Source of the DNA: Clostridium sp. UBA4548
GTDB lineage: Bacteria > Bacillota > Clostridia > Clostridiales > Clostridiaceae
Direction of reading: 5' to 3'
Assembly (NCBI RefSeq): GCF_002387895.1
Contig: NZ_DGLI01000021.1
Location: 226,837-290,836, forward strand
Length of the DNA stretch: 64,000 nt
Under the pieces are notes generated by a model. The model was given only the letters and a program-made list of their open reading frames with translations. It searched no databases and was not told the origin of the DNA. Of the stretch, positions 42,600 through 49,966 are shown piece by piece. Numbering within the stretch: the stretch's first letter is position 1; each line of letters starts with the position of its first letter. A program made the position numbers and the translations under genes.

Positions 42600-43991
42600 A
42601 TGGAAAAAGTATTAGTAAAACAACTTTACAGAGAAACTGAAAAGTTTGCAGAAAAAGAAGTAGCTATTTCTGGATGGATTAGGACTTTAAGATCTTCAAA
42701 AGCCTTTGGGTTCATTGAAGTAAATGATGGAAGCTTCTTTAAAAATGTTCAAGTAGTATTTGAGGATGCTTTAGAAAACTTTAAAGAAATAGAAAAGTTA
42801 AGCATAAGCTCATCTATTACTGTAATAGGAAATGTGGTTTTAACTCCAGAGGCAAAACAGTCTTTTGAGATTAAAGCTACAAAAATAGTGGTTGAAGGAG
42901 AATCCTCTAGTGATTATCCACTTCAAAAGAAAAGACACAGCTTTGAATATTTAAGAACAATAGCACACTTAAGACCAAGAAGTAATGCTTTTTCAGCTGT
43001 ATTCAGAGTACGTTCTTTAACAGCTTTTGCAATTCATAAGTTCTTCCAAGAAAGAGGCTTTGTGTATACTCATACACCAATTATAACTGGAAGTGACTGT
43101 GAGGGTGCTGGAGAAATGTTTAGAGTTACAACAATGGATCTAAACAGCATTCCAAAAACTGAAGAAGGAAAAATTGATTATAAACAAGACTTCTTTGGAA
43201 AAGAAACTAACCTTACAGTTAGTGGACAGTTAGCAGCAGAGGCTTATGCTCTTGCTTTTAGAAATGTTTATACTTTCGGACCAACTTTCAGAGCAGAAAA
43301 TTCAAACACTCCAAGACATGCAGCAGAGTTTTGGATGATTGAGCCAGAGATTTCTTTTGCAGATTTAAATGATGATATGGAACTTGCAGAGGATATGATA
43401 AAATATATCATTAACTATGTAATGGAAAATGCTCCAGAAGAGATGGAATTCTTCAACAGCTTTGTAGATAAAGGCTTAATTGAAAGATTAACTAATGTAG
43501 CAAATTCAGAATTTGGTAAGATAACTTATACTGAAGCTGTGGAGCTTTTAAAGAAAGCAGATAAAGAGTTCCAATATCCAGTTGAGTGGGGCTGTGATCT
43601 TCAAACTGAACATGAAAGATATATTACAGAAGAAGTATTCAACAAGCCAGTATTTGTTACTGATTACCCAAAGGATATAAAAGCTTTCTATATGAGAATG
43701 AATGATGACAACAAAACAGTGGCAGCTACAGATCTTTTAGTGCCAGGAGTTGGAGAACTCATTGGTGGAAGCCAAAGAGAGGAAAGACTAGACCTTCTTG
43801 AGAAGAGAATAGAAGAGCTAGGACTTCATAAGGAAGATTACTGGTGGTATTTAGAGCTTAGAAAATACGGTGGAACAAAACATGCTGGTTTCGGACTTGG
43901 TTTTGAAAGAATGATTATGTATTTAACAGGAATGAGCAACATTAGAGACGTAATACCATTCCCAAGAACTACAGGAACAGCTGAATTCTAA
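42600..43991 (+). CDS. asnS: Asparaginyl-tRNA synthetase
   Basis: Charges tRNA-Asn with asparagine (463 residues, class IIb). An N-terminal OB-fold anticodon-binding domain (about 1-110) precedes the catalytic core. Class II motifs are visible: FTYTHTP-type strand (RGFVYTHTPIITGSDCEGAGE), FGPTFRAENSNTPRHAAEFW (motif 2), and the C-terminal GFGLGFERMIMYLTG (motif 3). ATG 42600 has AGGAGG upstream; a ten-codon extension to 42570 has no ribosome site. A T-box with an Asn specifier controls it. A small hairpin ACAAAC/GTTTGT lies at 42562-42577 just before the ribosome site. Confidence 0.96.
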   Translation: MEKVLVKQLYRETEKFAEKEVAISGWIRTLRSSKAFGFIEVNDGSFFKNVQVVFEDALENFKEIEKLSISSSITVIGNVVLTPEAKQSFEIKATKIVVEGESSSDYPLQKKRHSFEYLRTIAHLRPRSNAFSAVFRVRSLTAFAIHKFFQERGFVYTHTPIITGSDCEGAGEMFRVTTMDLNSIPKTEEGKIDYKQDFFGKETNLTVSGQLAAEAYALAFRNVYTFGPTFRAENSNTPRHAAEFWMIEPEISFADLNDDMELAEDMIKYIINYVMENAPEEMEFFNSFVDKGLIERLTNVANSEFGKITYTEAVELLKKADKEFQYPVEWGCDLQTEHERYITEEVFNKPVFVTDYPKDIKAFYMRMNDDNKTVAATDLLVPGVGELIGGSQREERLDLLEKRIEELGLHKEDYWWYLELRKYGGTKHAGFGLGFERMIMYLTGMSNIRDVIPFPRTTGTAEF

Positions 43992-44029
43992 AATAAGAAA
44001 TTTTATTACTAAGATAAATTAATATTTTC

Positions 44030-44064
44030 AAGGGTTTAAGGCTTTTGCTTTAAGTCCTTTTTTG
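44030..44064 (+). terminator. Intrinsic terminator after asnS
   Basis: Stem of about 12 pairs, including three G-U pairs (AAGGGTTTAAGGC with GCTTTAAGTCCTT), followed by TTTTTG. Confidence 0.75.
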
Positions 44065-44087
44065 TTATTGGAAACCTTTTGACGACA

Positions 44088-44117
44088 TAAAAAAGAGAGT
44101 AATAAAATTACTCTTAA
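44088..44117 (-). terminator. Intrinsic terminator after the coiled-coil gene
   Basis: Stem AGAGTAAT/ATTACTCT; on the minus strand it is followed by CTTTTTT. Confidence 0.65.
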
Positions 44118-44192
44118 ATACATGAGTTAATAAGCTTTTGTGCAAGACATATCTTATAATTAGGTAACATGCAAATATTTTTATACTTTTAA

Positions 44193-44534
44193 TTATGCAA
44201 AGGTACTCAATTTACATTTCTTTAATACTTTAATATCGATTTCATTTTTTCCAGTAGTTTCTTTAAGAACTTCTACTGTTTCAGCAAGGTCAGTTACAGT
44301 TTTAGCGGTAGTAGTTACTGCAAGTTCTATAACCTCAAGCCTTTCACCAATAGTTTTGCCATCCTTATCTTTTGCCCTATCCAGTTGTTCTGAGAAGGAT
44401 TGTTGAACTTCAGCTAAAGTTTTTATATCTGTTTGGATTTTTTCAAGTTGCACAGAATTTTTTTGAATTTCTGTTTCTATTCTCGATTGACCTTCAAGTA
44501 ATTTAATTAAAATATCTTTTATTTCATTTTCCAT
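44193..44534 (-). CDS. Small coiled-coil protein of unknown function
   Basis: 113 residues, hydrophilic and almost wholly helical, with heptad-spaced Leu/Ile/Val (LLEGQSRIETEIQKNSVQLE and later VTDLAETVEVLKETTG). That predicts an extended coiled coil of about 90 residues, probably oligomeric. No membrane helix or signal is seen. A good ribosome site (GGGAGG) precedes the ATG. A phage holin-associated XhlA protein has similar composition but needs a C-terminal membrane helix, which is absent. Function unknown. Confidence 0.65.
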   Translation of the reverse strand: MENEIKDILIKLLEGQSRIETEIQKNSVQLEKIQTDIKTLAEVQQSFSEQLDRAKDKDGKTIGERLEVIELAVTTTAKTVTDLAETVEVLKETTGKNEIDIKVLKKCKLSTFA

Positions 44535-45224
44535 GGTAGTACCTCCCAGTTATCTATTATATCAACATTTTACATCCTTAGTCATTAACAAGTATTTTTG
44601 TAATTTATTTATCCTTTTCATAATTGGATTATAATTATATATTAGCAATGAAGCTTAAATATACTTAAAAATAGATTTTTTAGAAAGGTGTATATAACAG
44701 GTGATTATACCAGTGCTTTCCATAGTTTTATATGATAACTTATTGCACCACTAAATTCATAGGTTTGTAAGCATAGAATAATTATAAAACTTATAAATCC
44801 CTACTGTCAATTAAAAGGTATAAAAAATATAAGGGAAGTGACAAAGGGAGTATTTATTGCAAAGCTATAGATATATGGAAATTAGTTATTTATGTATTCA
44901 TAGCTTTTATATTATGCGAAAATATCATAAAAATTCATTAAACATGAATAAATTTACATAAATATAACATATTTACTTTCTATAACAATTGTAGTATAAT
45001 ATCATTGGGTAACAATGATAAACGTAAAATATACTATAATTATTCTTATATATTTTAGATTTATTAAGACTAATTATATAAAATAAAGATTTTCTAAATT
45101 TGATGTACACATTTTTAGAAATGAGCATAACTCTTTGCCGTAGTAGGTTGAGAGTTTTTTATTTGTGAAAAAATAAATATAATTTTAAGTTTATTAATAT
45201 ACTATATGTTAAGGAGGGTTCCAA
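44535..45224 (+). promoter_or_regulatory. Long gene-free region and structured leader of the YitT-family gene
   Basis: Three structures are seen. An inverted repeat AAAGCTAT...ATAGCTTT at 44860-44908 has no assigned role. A TATAAT at about 44995-45000 is overlapped by the dyad TATCATTG-N5-CAATGATA (45000-45020), which suggests a repressor site at the start point. A hairpin AACTCT/AGAGTT at about 45129-45163 ends in TTTTTT, resembling an attenuator. Together they suggest a regulated leader of about 220 nt. Confidence 0.45.
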
Positions 45225-46076
45225 ATGAAAAAAACAATTTATGAATATGTAATGATTACTATAGGACTTATATTGGTTGCAGCAGGAGTTTACTTCTTTT
45301 TAATACCAAATGATTTAGCAGCAGGTGGGGTTACAGGTCTTGCGATGGTTATTAATTATTACTTTCCAGTGCTAAATGTTGGAGCTATAATGCTAGTTTT
45401 AAATGTGATTTTATTTATAATTGGTTTTATATTTATAGGCTCTGGTTTTGGAGTTAAAACCATATATTCAAGCTTAATGCTTTCTTTTATAATATCGATT
45501 ATGGAAACAATATTTCCAATGAGTGGTCCGGTAACTGAGGATATATTTATAAACCTTATTTTTGGTATTTTAGTTGGAGCTATTGGTATGGCTATAGTAT
45601 TTAATCAAAATGCCTCTACCGGTGGTACAGATATAGTGGCTAAAATATTAAATAAATACATGCATTTAGAGATAGGAAAGGGTCTTTTACTAGCAGACTT
45701 ATTAGTTACTCTACTAGCTATAGCAGCTTTTGGTGCTACAGTAGGTATGTATTCTTTACTTGGAGTTATAATAAATGGATTTACAGTAGATTCAGCTATT
45801 CAAGGGTTAAATATAATTAAGAAGGTTGAAATAGTTAGTAGTAAAGGAATAGAAATCAAAAACTTTATAATAAAAGAACTTGATAGAAGTGCAACCTTAT
45901 ATGATGCAAAAGGTGCTTATTCCCTTCAAAATAAAGAGGTAATAACAACTGTTCTTGGAAAAAGGGAAGTTATTAGATTAAAAAACTTTATTAAGGAAAT
46001 TGACCCAAAAGCCTTTATAATAACTTATAATGTTCATGAAACTTTAGGTGAAGGTTTTACTGATTTAATGGAATAA
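45225..46076 (+). CDS. YitT-family membrane protein (DUF2179 C-terminal domain)
   Basis: 283-residue integral membrane protein. Five or six helices fill residues 1-200 (IGLILVAAGVYFFLIPNDL, AAGGVTGLAM, GTDIVAKILNKY). A cytoplasmic C-terminal domain of about 75 residues (GIEIKNFIIKEL, LYDAKGAYS, KEVITTVLGKREVIRLKNFI) matches DUF2179. The function of the family is not settled; transport is often proposed. AAGGAGG precedes the ATG. Upstream a palindrome and a terminator-like hairpin suggest control. It is followed by a strong terminator. Confidence 0.9.
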   Translation: MKKTIYEYVMITIGLILVAAGVYFFLIPNDLAAGGVTGLAMVINYYFPVLNVGAIMLVLNVILFIIGFIFIGSGFGVKTIYSSLMLSFIISIMETIFPMSGPVTEDIFINLIFGILVGAIGMAIVFNQNASTGGTDIVAKILNKYMHLEIGKGLLLADLLVTLLAIAAFGATVGMYSLLGVIINGFTVDSAIQGLNIIKKVEIVSSKGIEIKNFIIKELDRSATLYDAKGAYSLQNKEVITTVLGKREVIRLKNFIKEIDPKAFIITYNVHETLGEGFTDLME

Positions 46077-46159
46077 GATAGTAACTTAAACTAGAAGCAG
46101 AATCTTGGTATAACTAGGTTTCTTCAAATTAAAGTTAAAAGATAATATAATTTCATAAA

Positions 46160-46203
46160 AAAAACACAAGCTATTAACAAAAGTTAATAGCTTGTACTTT
46201 TTA
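46160..46203. terminator. Bidirectional terminator between yitT-type gene and ferredoxins
   Basis: A 13-bp perfect stem ACAAGCTATTAAC/GTTAATAGCTTGT with A- and T-tracts on both sides. Confidence 0.9.
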
Positions 46204-46222
46204 AGATTACTTCTATGTTCAA

Positions 46223-46393
46223 TTATTCTTGAACTGGAGCTCCTACTGGACAAACGCTAGCGCAAGCACCACACTCGATACAAGCATTTCCATCGATTAG
46301 GTAGATTCCATCTCCAGCGCTTATGCAGTTAACTGGGCATTCAGCTTCACATGCTCCACAAGAGATGCAAGCATCAACAATTTTATAAGCCAT
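46223..46393 (-). CDS. 2[4Fe-4S] ferredoxin
   Basis: A 56-residue clostridial-type ferredoxin, below usual ORF length cut-offs. Two CxxCxxCxxxCP clusters are visible: CISCGACEAECP and CIECGACASVCP. It is a low-potential electron carrier in the cytoplasm for pyruvate:ferredoxin oxidoreductase, hydrogenase or Rnf. GGAGG lies before ATG 46393. A CodY-box-like sequence lies about 43 bp upstream. The adjacent gene at 46540-46710 encodes a close paralogue. Protein composition is typical of highly expressed ferredoxins. Confidence 0.95.
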   Translation of the reverse strand: MAYKIVDACISCGACEAECPVNCISAGDGIYLIDGNACIECGACASVCPVGAPVQE

Positions 46394-46435
46394 AATCAAA
46401 AACCTCCTTTTTCTTAAATCAACATAATAATAACA

Positions 46436-46450
46436 TATTTTCAGAAAATA
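46436..46450. promoter_or_regulatory. CodY-box-like sequence upstream of ferredoxin 1
   Basis: TATTTTCAGAAAATA matches 13 of 15 positions of the AATTTTCWGAAAATT CodY consensus. Chance matches are frequent in AT-rich DNA. Confidence 0.3.
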
Positions 46451-46539
46451 ATAAAGAGATTTATATAATTCTACAGGATGATTAAGTAGAGGGTTTATGT
46501 AAACAAAATAATTATAATTTTAAAATAAGCAGGAGATTA

Positions 46540-46710
46540 TTAGTCTAAAATAGGAGCACTAACGGGACATACATTGGAACAAGCCCCGCATTCGATACAA
46601 ATATGTTCATCTATAATAAAAATATTATCACCCTTTCCAATGCAATTCAAAGGACATTCAGGAATACAAAGACCACAACAGGTGCAAAGGTTAGTAATTT
46701 TATAAGCCAT
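46540..46710 (-). CDS. 2[4Fe-4S] ferredoxin (second copy)
   Basis: A 56-residue ferredoxin paralogue starting MAYKITNLCTCCGLC, with cluster motifs CTCCGLCIPECP and CIECGACSNVCP. Both keep all eight cysteines. It lies about 146 bp upstream of the first copy on the same strand, each with its own GGAGG site. The surface residues differ (fewer acidic residues than copy 1), so it may have a different partner. Functional separation is inference. Confidence 0.93.
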   Translation of the reverse strand: MAYKITNLCTCCGLCIPECPLNCIGKGDNIFIIDEHICIECGACSNVCPVSAPILD

Positions 46711-47076
46711 AGAGATCCTCCTTAATAAGCATACAGTTATATTATGAAGCTAGAACTGAATCTTTAAACCTTAAATATAGAAATAAAAACTTATATAAGT
46801 TAGAATAATTTTAAATAATAACGCAGAGTTAAAGTTTCTATAGAAATAACTTATTACTTAGGATACAATACATAATATATTTATATGTTACTTTCTTAGA
46901 TAAACAAGTAACTGTAGATTTTCTAGATATAATGCTAAAAGGAAATTTACTCATTTTAACAGCTAAAGTCAATAAAACAAGGGCTGTTTTTTCTAGGTAG
47001 TTAAAGTTATGGATTAATAATTTTTTCTAACTTACAGTTAGGTAATAAGAATATTTTGCTATAGAGGTGTTTATAT
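46711..47076 (+). other. Gene-free region upstream of the SDR gene
   Basis: AT-rich. A weak terminator-like hairpin AACAGC (46958-46963) with GCTGTTTTTT (46983-46992) lies 85 bp before the SDR start, so part of the leader may be attenuated. Nothing else is visible. Confidence 0.3.
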
Positions 47077-47817
47077 ATGAAATTAGTAGGAAAAGTTGCG
47101 TTAATAACAGGAGGAACCAGGGGCATTGGAAAAAGTATAGCCTTAAAATTTGCTCGAGAAGGTGCTATTTTAGCACTAAATTATGTTAATGATGATGAAA
47201 GAGCTGAAGAGACCTTAAAGGAAATTAAAGAAATGGGGGCTTATGGTATTTTAATAAAAGGAGATGTGAGCAATTATAATTTTGCTTCATCCATGATTGA
47301 AGAGATAATTAAAACCTTAGGAAAAATTGATATACTAGTAAATAATGCAGCTATATCCAAGGTAGGACTATTCATGGATATGGAAGAATGTGATTACAAT
47401 AGCATTATGGATATTAATTTTAAATCCGTATATAATACAAGTCATAATGTGATAAAGCATATGATTGGCAATAAAAGAGGTAATATTATAAATATCTCCT
47501 CCATGTGGGGAAACTTGGGAGCTTCCTGTGAGGTACTATACTCTTCCTCTAAAGGAGCAATAAACTCCTTTACAAAATCTCTTGCAAAGGAAGTTGCACC
47601 AAGTAACATTAGAGTTAATGCAGTAGCTCCAGGTGTTATTAACACTGATATGAATGCTTGGTTATCAAAGGAAGAAAGAGAAGAACTTATTAGTGAAATT
47701 CCCCTTGGTAGATTAGGGAATGGAGAAGAAGTGGCAAAGGTAGTAGTTTTTTTAGCTAGTGAGGATTCTAGTTATGTTACAGGGCAAATAATAAATGTAG
47801 ATGGAGGGCTTCAATAA
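47077..47817 (+). CDS. SDR oxidoreductase, probably EF-P 5-aminopentanone reductase (YmfI-like)
   Basis: Short-chain dehydrogenase/reductase of 246 residues. NAD(P) motif GGTRGIGKSIA, NNAAIS, and catalytic Ser-Tyr-Lys (SSMWG, then YSSSKGA). The stretch WGNLGASCEVLYSSSKG matches the GASCEV signature of B. subtilis YmfI, which reduces the 5-aminopentanone group on EF-P. FabG (3-oxoacyl-ACP reductase) is the main alternative. The efp gene is not here. It appears monocistronic with a modest AGAGGTG ribosome site. Confidence 0.8.
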   Translation: MKLVGKVALITGGTRGIGKSIALKFAREGAILALNYVNDDERAEETLKEIKEMGAYGILIKGDVSNYNFASSMIEEIIKTLGKIDILVNNAAISKVGLFMDMEECDYNSIMDINFKSVYNTSHNVIKHMIGNKRGNIINISSMWGNLGASCEVLYSSSKGAINSFTKSLAKEVAPSNIRVNAVAPGVINTDMNAWLSKEEREELISEIPLGRLGNGEEVAKVVVFLASEDSSYVTGQIINVDGGLQ

Positions 47818-47931
47818 TATTAAATTTTTATTAAAATGAAGCAATTAACCTTCACTAATTAAAGATTTATACTATAATAAATATAAAATTCATATGTCCT
47901 AATATAGAAGAGAAAGGAATTAGAAGAATTA

Positions 47932-48279
47932 ATGAATAATTTTGGAGATATACTAAAAATTATATTGATTGTTGTTTTATTCATTGTGTTTTCACCAGTA
48001 ATATTTGGAGTCTTTGGTTTCTTTGTAAGAAGTTTGTTTTTTATTATCATATTGGCAGTGATAGTTATTTCAGGCGTAGTAATTTACTTAAAATATAAAG
48101 CTAAGAAGTTGGAAAAAGAGTATAGGGATGATCCAAATTTAAAATATTATTATAATGTAAATAAAGATGATTATGAAGAAAATAAGGATGATACAGTTAT
48201 AGATTATAGTGATTCAACTATTATTGACGTGGATTATGAAGAAAGTCAAGATAGTGAAGATAAACAAGAAAATCAATAA
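47932..48279 (+). CDS. Small membrane protein with acidic cytoplasmic tail
   Basis: 115 residues, unrecognised. Two hydrophobic segments (about 8-30 and 34-52: LKIILIVVLFIVFSPVIFG, FFIIILAVIVISGVVIYL) are followed by a basic stretch and a strongly acidic tail rich in Asp/Glu/Tyr. The topology suggests both termini inside the cell. GAAAGGA lies upstream. No homologous function is known to me; it follows the SDR gene by 114 bp. Confidence 0.65.
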   Translation: MNNFGDILKIILIVVLFIVFSPVIFGVFGFFVRSLFFIIILAVIVISGVVIYLKYKAKKLEKEYRDDPNLKYYYNVNKDDYEENKDDTVIDYSDSTIIDVDYEESQDSEDKQENQ

Positions 48280-48354
48280 AGGTTAAATTAAAATGCAAAA
48301 CTATAGTATTTGAAGTAAAGTGAATATGGCTTTGCTTAGGAGTTTAATAATGTT

Positions 48355-48393
48355 AAAAAAGCAAGGAAATCACAGTGATTTTCTTGCTTTTTT
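48355..48393. terminator. Bidirectional intrinsic terminator
   Basis: Near-perfect inverted repeat (AAAAAAGCAAGGAAATCAC and complement) between converging genes. Confidence 0.92.
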
Positions 48394-48414
48394 CATAATT
48401 ATGGTTAGTTAAAA

Positions 48415-49686
48415 TTAGTTTCCTTCATGAGTTTTTAAATAATCAATTTCTTCAGGGTTTAAATTTTTTGTGGATAATAATAGGTCTACAGCAGAGGAGG
48501 GGAGGAAGACTTCCTCTTCGCCCTTATCAAAAGGAATTCCATTGTAAAGAGCTACGAAGTATCTCACAGACTTTGTACCTATTTCTATTTCAGAACCCGA
48601 ATAAAGAGCTTCTAAATCTTTAACTTTAAGGTTAATATCATTTAGTTTAAAGCTGGTAATAAGGTCTTCTTCTTTTACATTATAAAGACTTGAAATTTCC
48701 TTAAAGGAATACGAGCCTCTAATATCTGCAGGGTCATATTTGCTAATGTTGGCACTAGAGGTAATCTTAGCAGGCTCTGCACTTCTTTCTGTTTTCCAAA
48801 GAGAGAAAGATTTGGATACCTGTATTCCACCAAAGAGAAATAGAATAATAAGTAAAGGCATAAATTTATTTTTTATATGTGATTTTTCAGATTTCATTAC
48901 TAGGGTATTCTGCTTTGGACATATATTTTCAGAAGTACATTCCATACAAGAAATACATTCTGTAGAGGAAATTTTAGTGCTATCTGATATGGTTAAGTTC
49001 ATAGGACATTTTTTGTCACACAATTTGCAGGATATGCAAGTGCTATCATTTCTCTTTATAGTAAATAATCTAAATTTATTAGTGATTCCTAAAACTACCC
49101 CTAGAGGGCATAAATATTTACACCAAGGTCTTTCTATAACTAAGGATGCAACCAAAATTAAAACTAAAATAATTATGCTATAAAGAGCAACCTCTCCAGT
49201 CCAAAAGCTAAATAGTGCATGGTAAGGATCAAAATCTAGAAAGGCAAGTTTAACAGTTGTTGCTGTAGCATACAGGGTCAATAGTAAGATTATATAAGGA
49301 CCAAAGGATAAGAGCTTATGGAGTTTTGGAGAAATAAAACTATTGTACCTTGTTTTAAAAAGCCTTCTTCCAACTTTTCCTATCCACTCTTGAATAGCAC
49401 CTAAGGGACAAATCCACCCACAAAAGACCTTCCCAAACAGTAAAGAAATAATCAGTATTAAACCAGTTATTATTAAAGTGGATTCATGTAACTTAGGTAA
49501 TAGTTTGCCAGAGGTTAAAAGAGTATATAAAGTTTCTATTCCGCCAAAAGGACAAATAGCATGAAGCGAAGCTGTTGGAATAAATGATAGGGCAATTCCT
49601 TTTTCTGATAATCCATGATTTACAGCTATTAGTGCAATTAAAACAAAGAAAAAGCTTTGAGTAAATAATCTAATTTTCTTTTTCAA
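48415..49686 (-). CDS. Membrane 4Fe-4S protein (NapH/NosR-like)
   Basis: 423-residue membrane-bound iron-sulfur protein with about five helices. Motifs: GWICPLGAIQEWIG and CKYLCPLGV (NapH/NosR-type CxxxCP loops), then two ferredoxin-type sites, CISCKLCDKKCP and CISCMECTSENICP. The C-terminal 120 residues (SFKEISSLYNVKEEDLI) form an extracytoplasmic domain of unknown type. It should carry electrons between a membrane quinol or flavin and a partner, but no oxidoreductase gene lies beside it. The N-terminus is basic and hydrophobic. Confidence 0.85.
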   Translation of the reverse strand: MKKKIRLFTQSFFFVLIALIAVNHGLSEKGIALSFIPTASLHAICPFGGIETLYTLLTSGKLLPKLHESTLIITGLILIISLLFGKVFCGWICPLGAIQEWIGKVGRRLFKTRYNSFISPKLHKLLSFGPYIILLLTLYATATTVKLAFLDFDPYHALFSFWTGEVALYSIIILVLILVASLVIERPWCKYLCPLGVVLGITNKFRLFTIKRNDSTCISCKLCDKKCPMNLTISDSTKISSTECISCMECTSENICPKQNTLVMKSEKSHIKNKFMPLLIILFLFGGIQVSKSFSLWKTERSAEPAKITSSANISKYDPADIRGSYSFKEISSLYNVKEEDLITSFKLNDINLKVKDLEALYSGSEIEIGTKSVRYFVALYNGIPFDKGEEEVFLPSSAVDLLLSTKNLNPEEIDYLKTHEGN

Positions 49687-49924
49687 AGTAACCCCTCCCG
49701 AAAGTTAATATTATAATTTGAAGTGCAAAATTTATAGGTCTCCAGAAGTAAGATACAGATTATATATTATATTATCTTATCTAGGTTGGATTATAGTATT
49801 TACAGATGAATAAAGTAAACCTTCATCCCAAAAACCATGCCTATAAGAAACAGTACTATTTTATTTTAAGCTGTAGTTGTAATGAGTTTTTCATGGAATT
49901 GTGATATATTTGTGAAATTTAAGC

Positions 49925-49958
49925 ATATAAAAAAGCTGACTCATTTGAGTCAGCTTTT
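49925..49958 (-). terminator. Intrinsic terminator after nrdJ
   Basis: AAAAGCTGACTCA/TGAGTCAGCTTTT followed on the minus strand by TTATATG. Confidence 0.88.
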
Positions 49959-49966
49959 ATTAGTAG

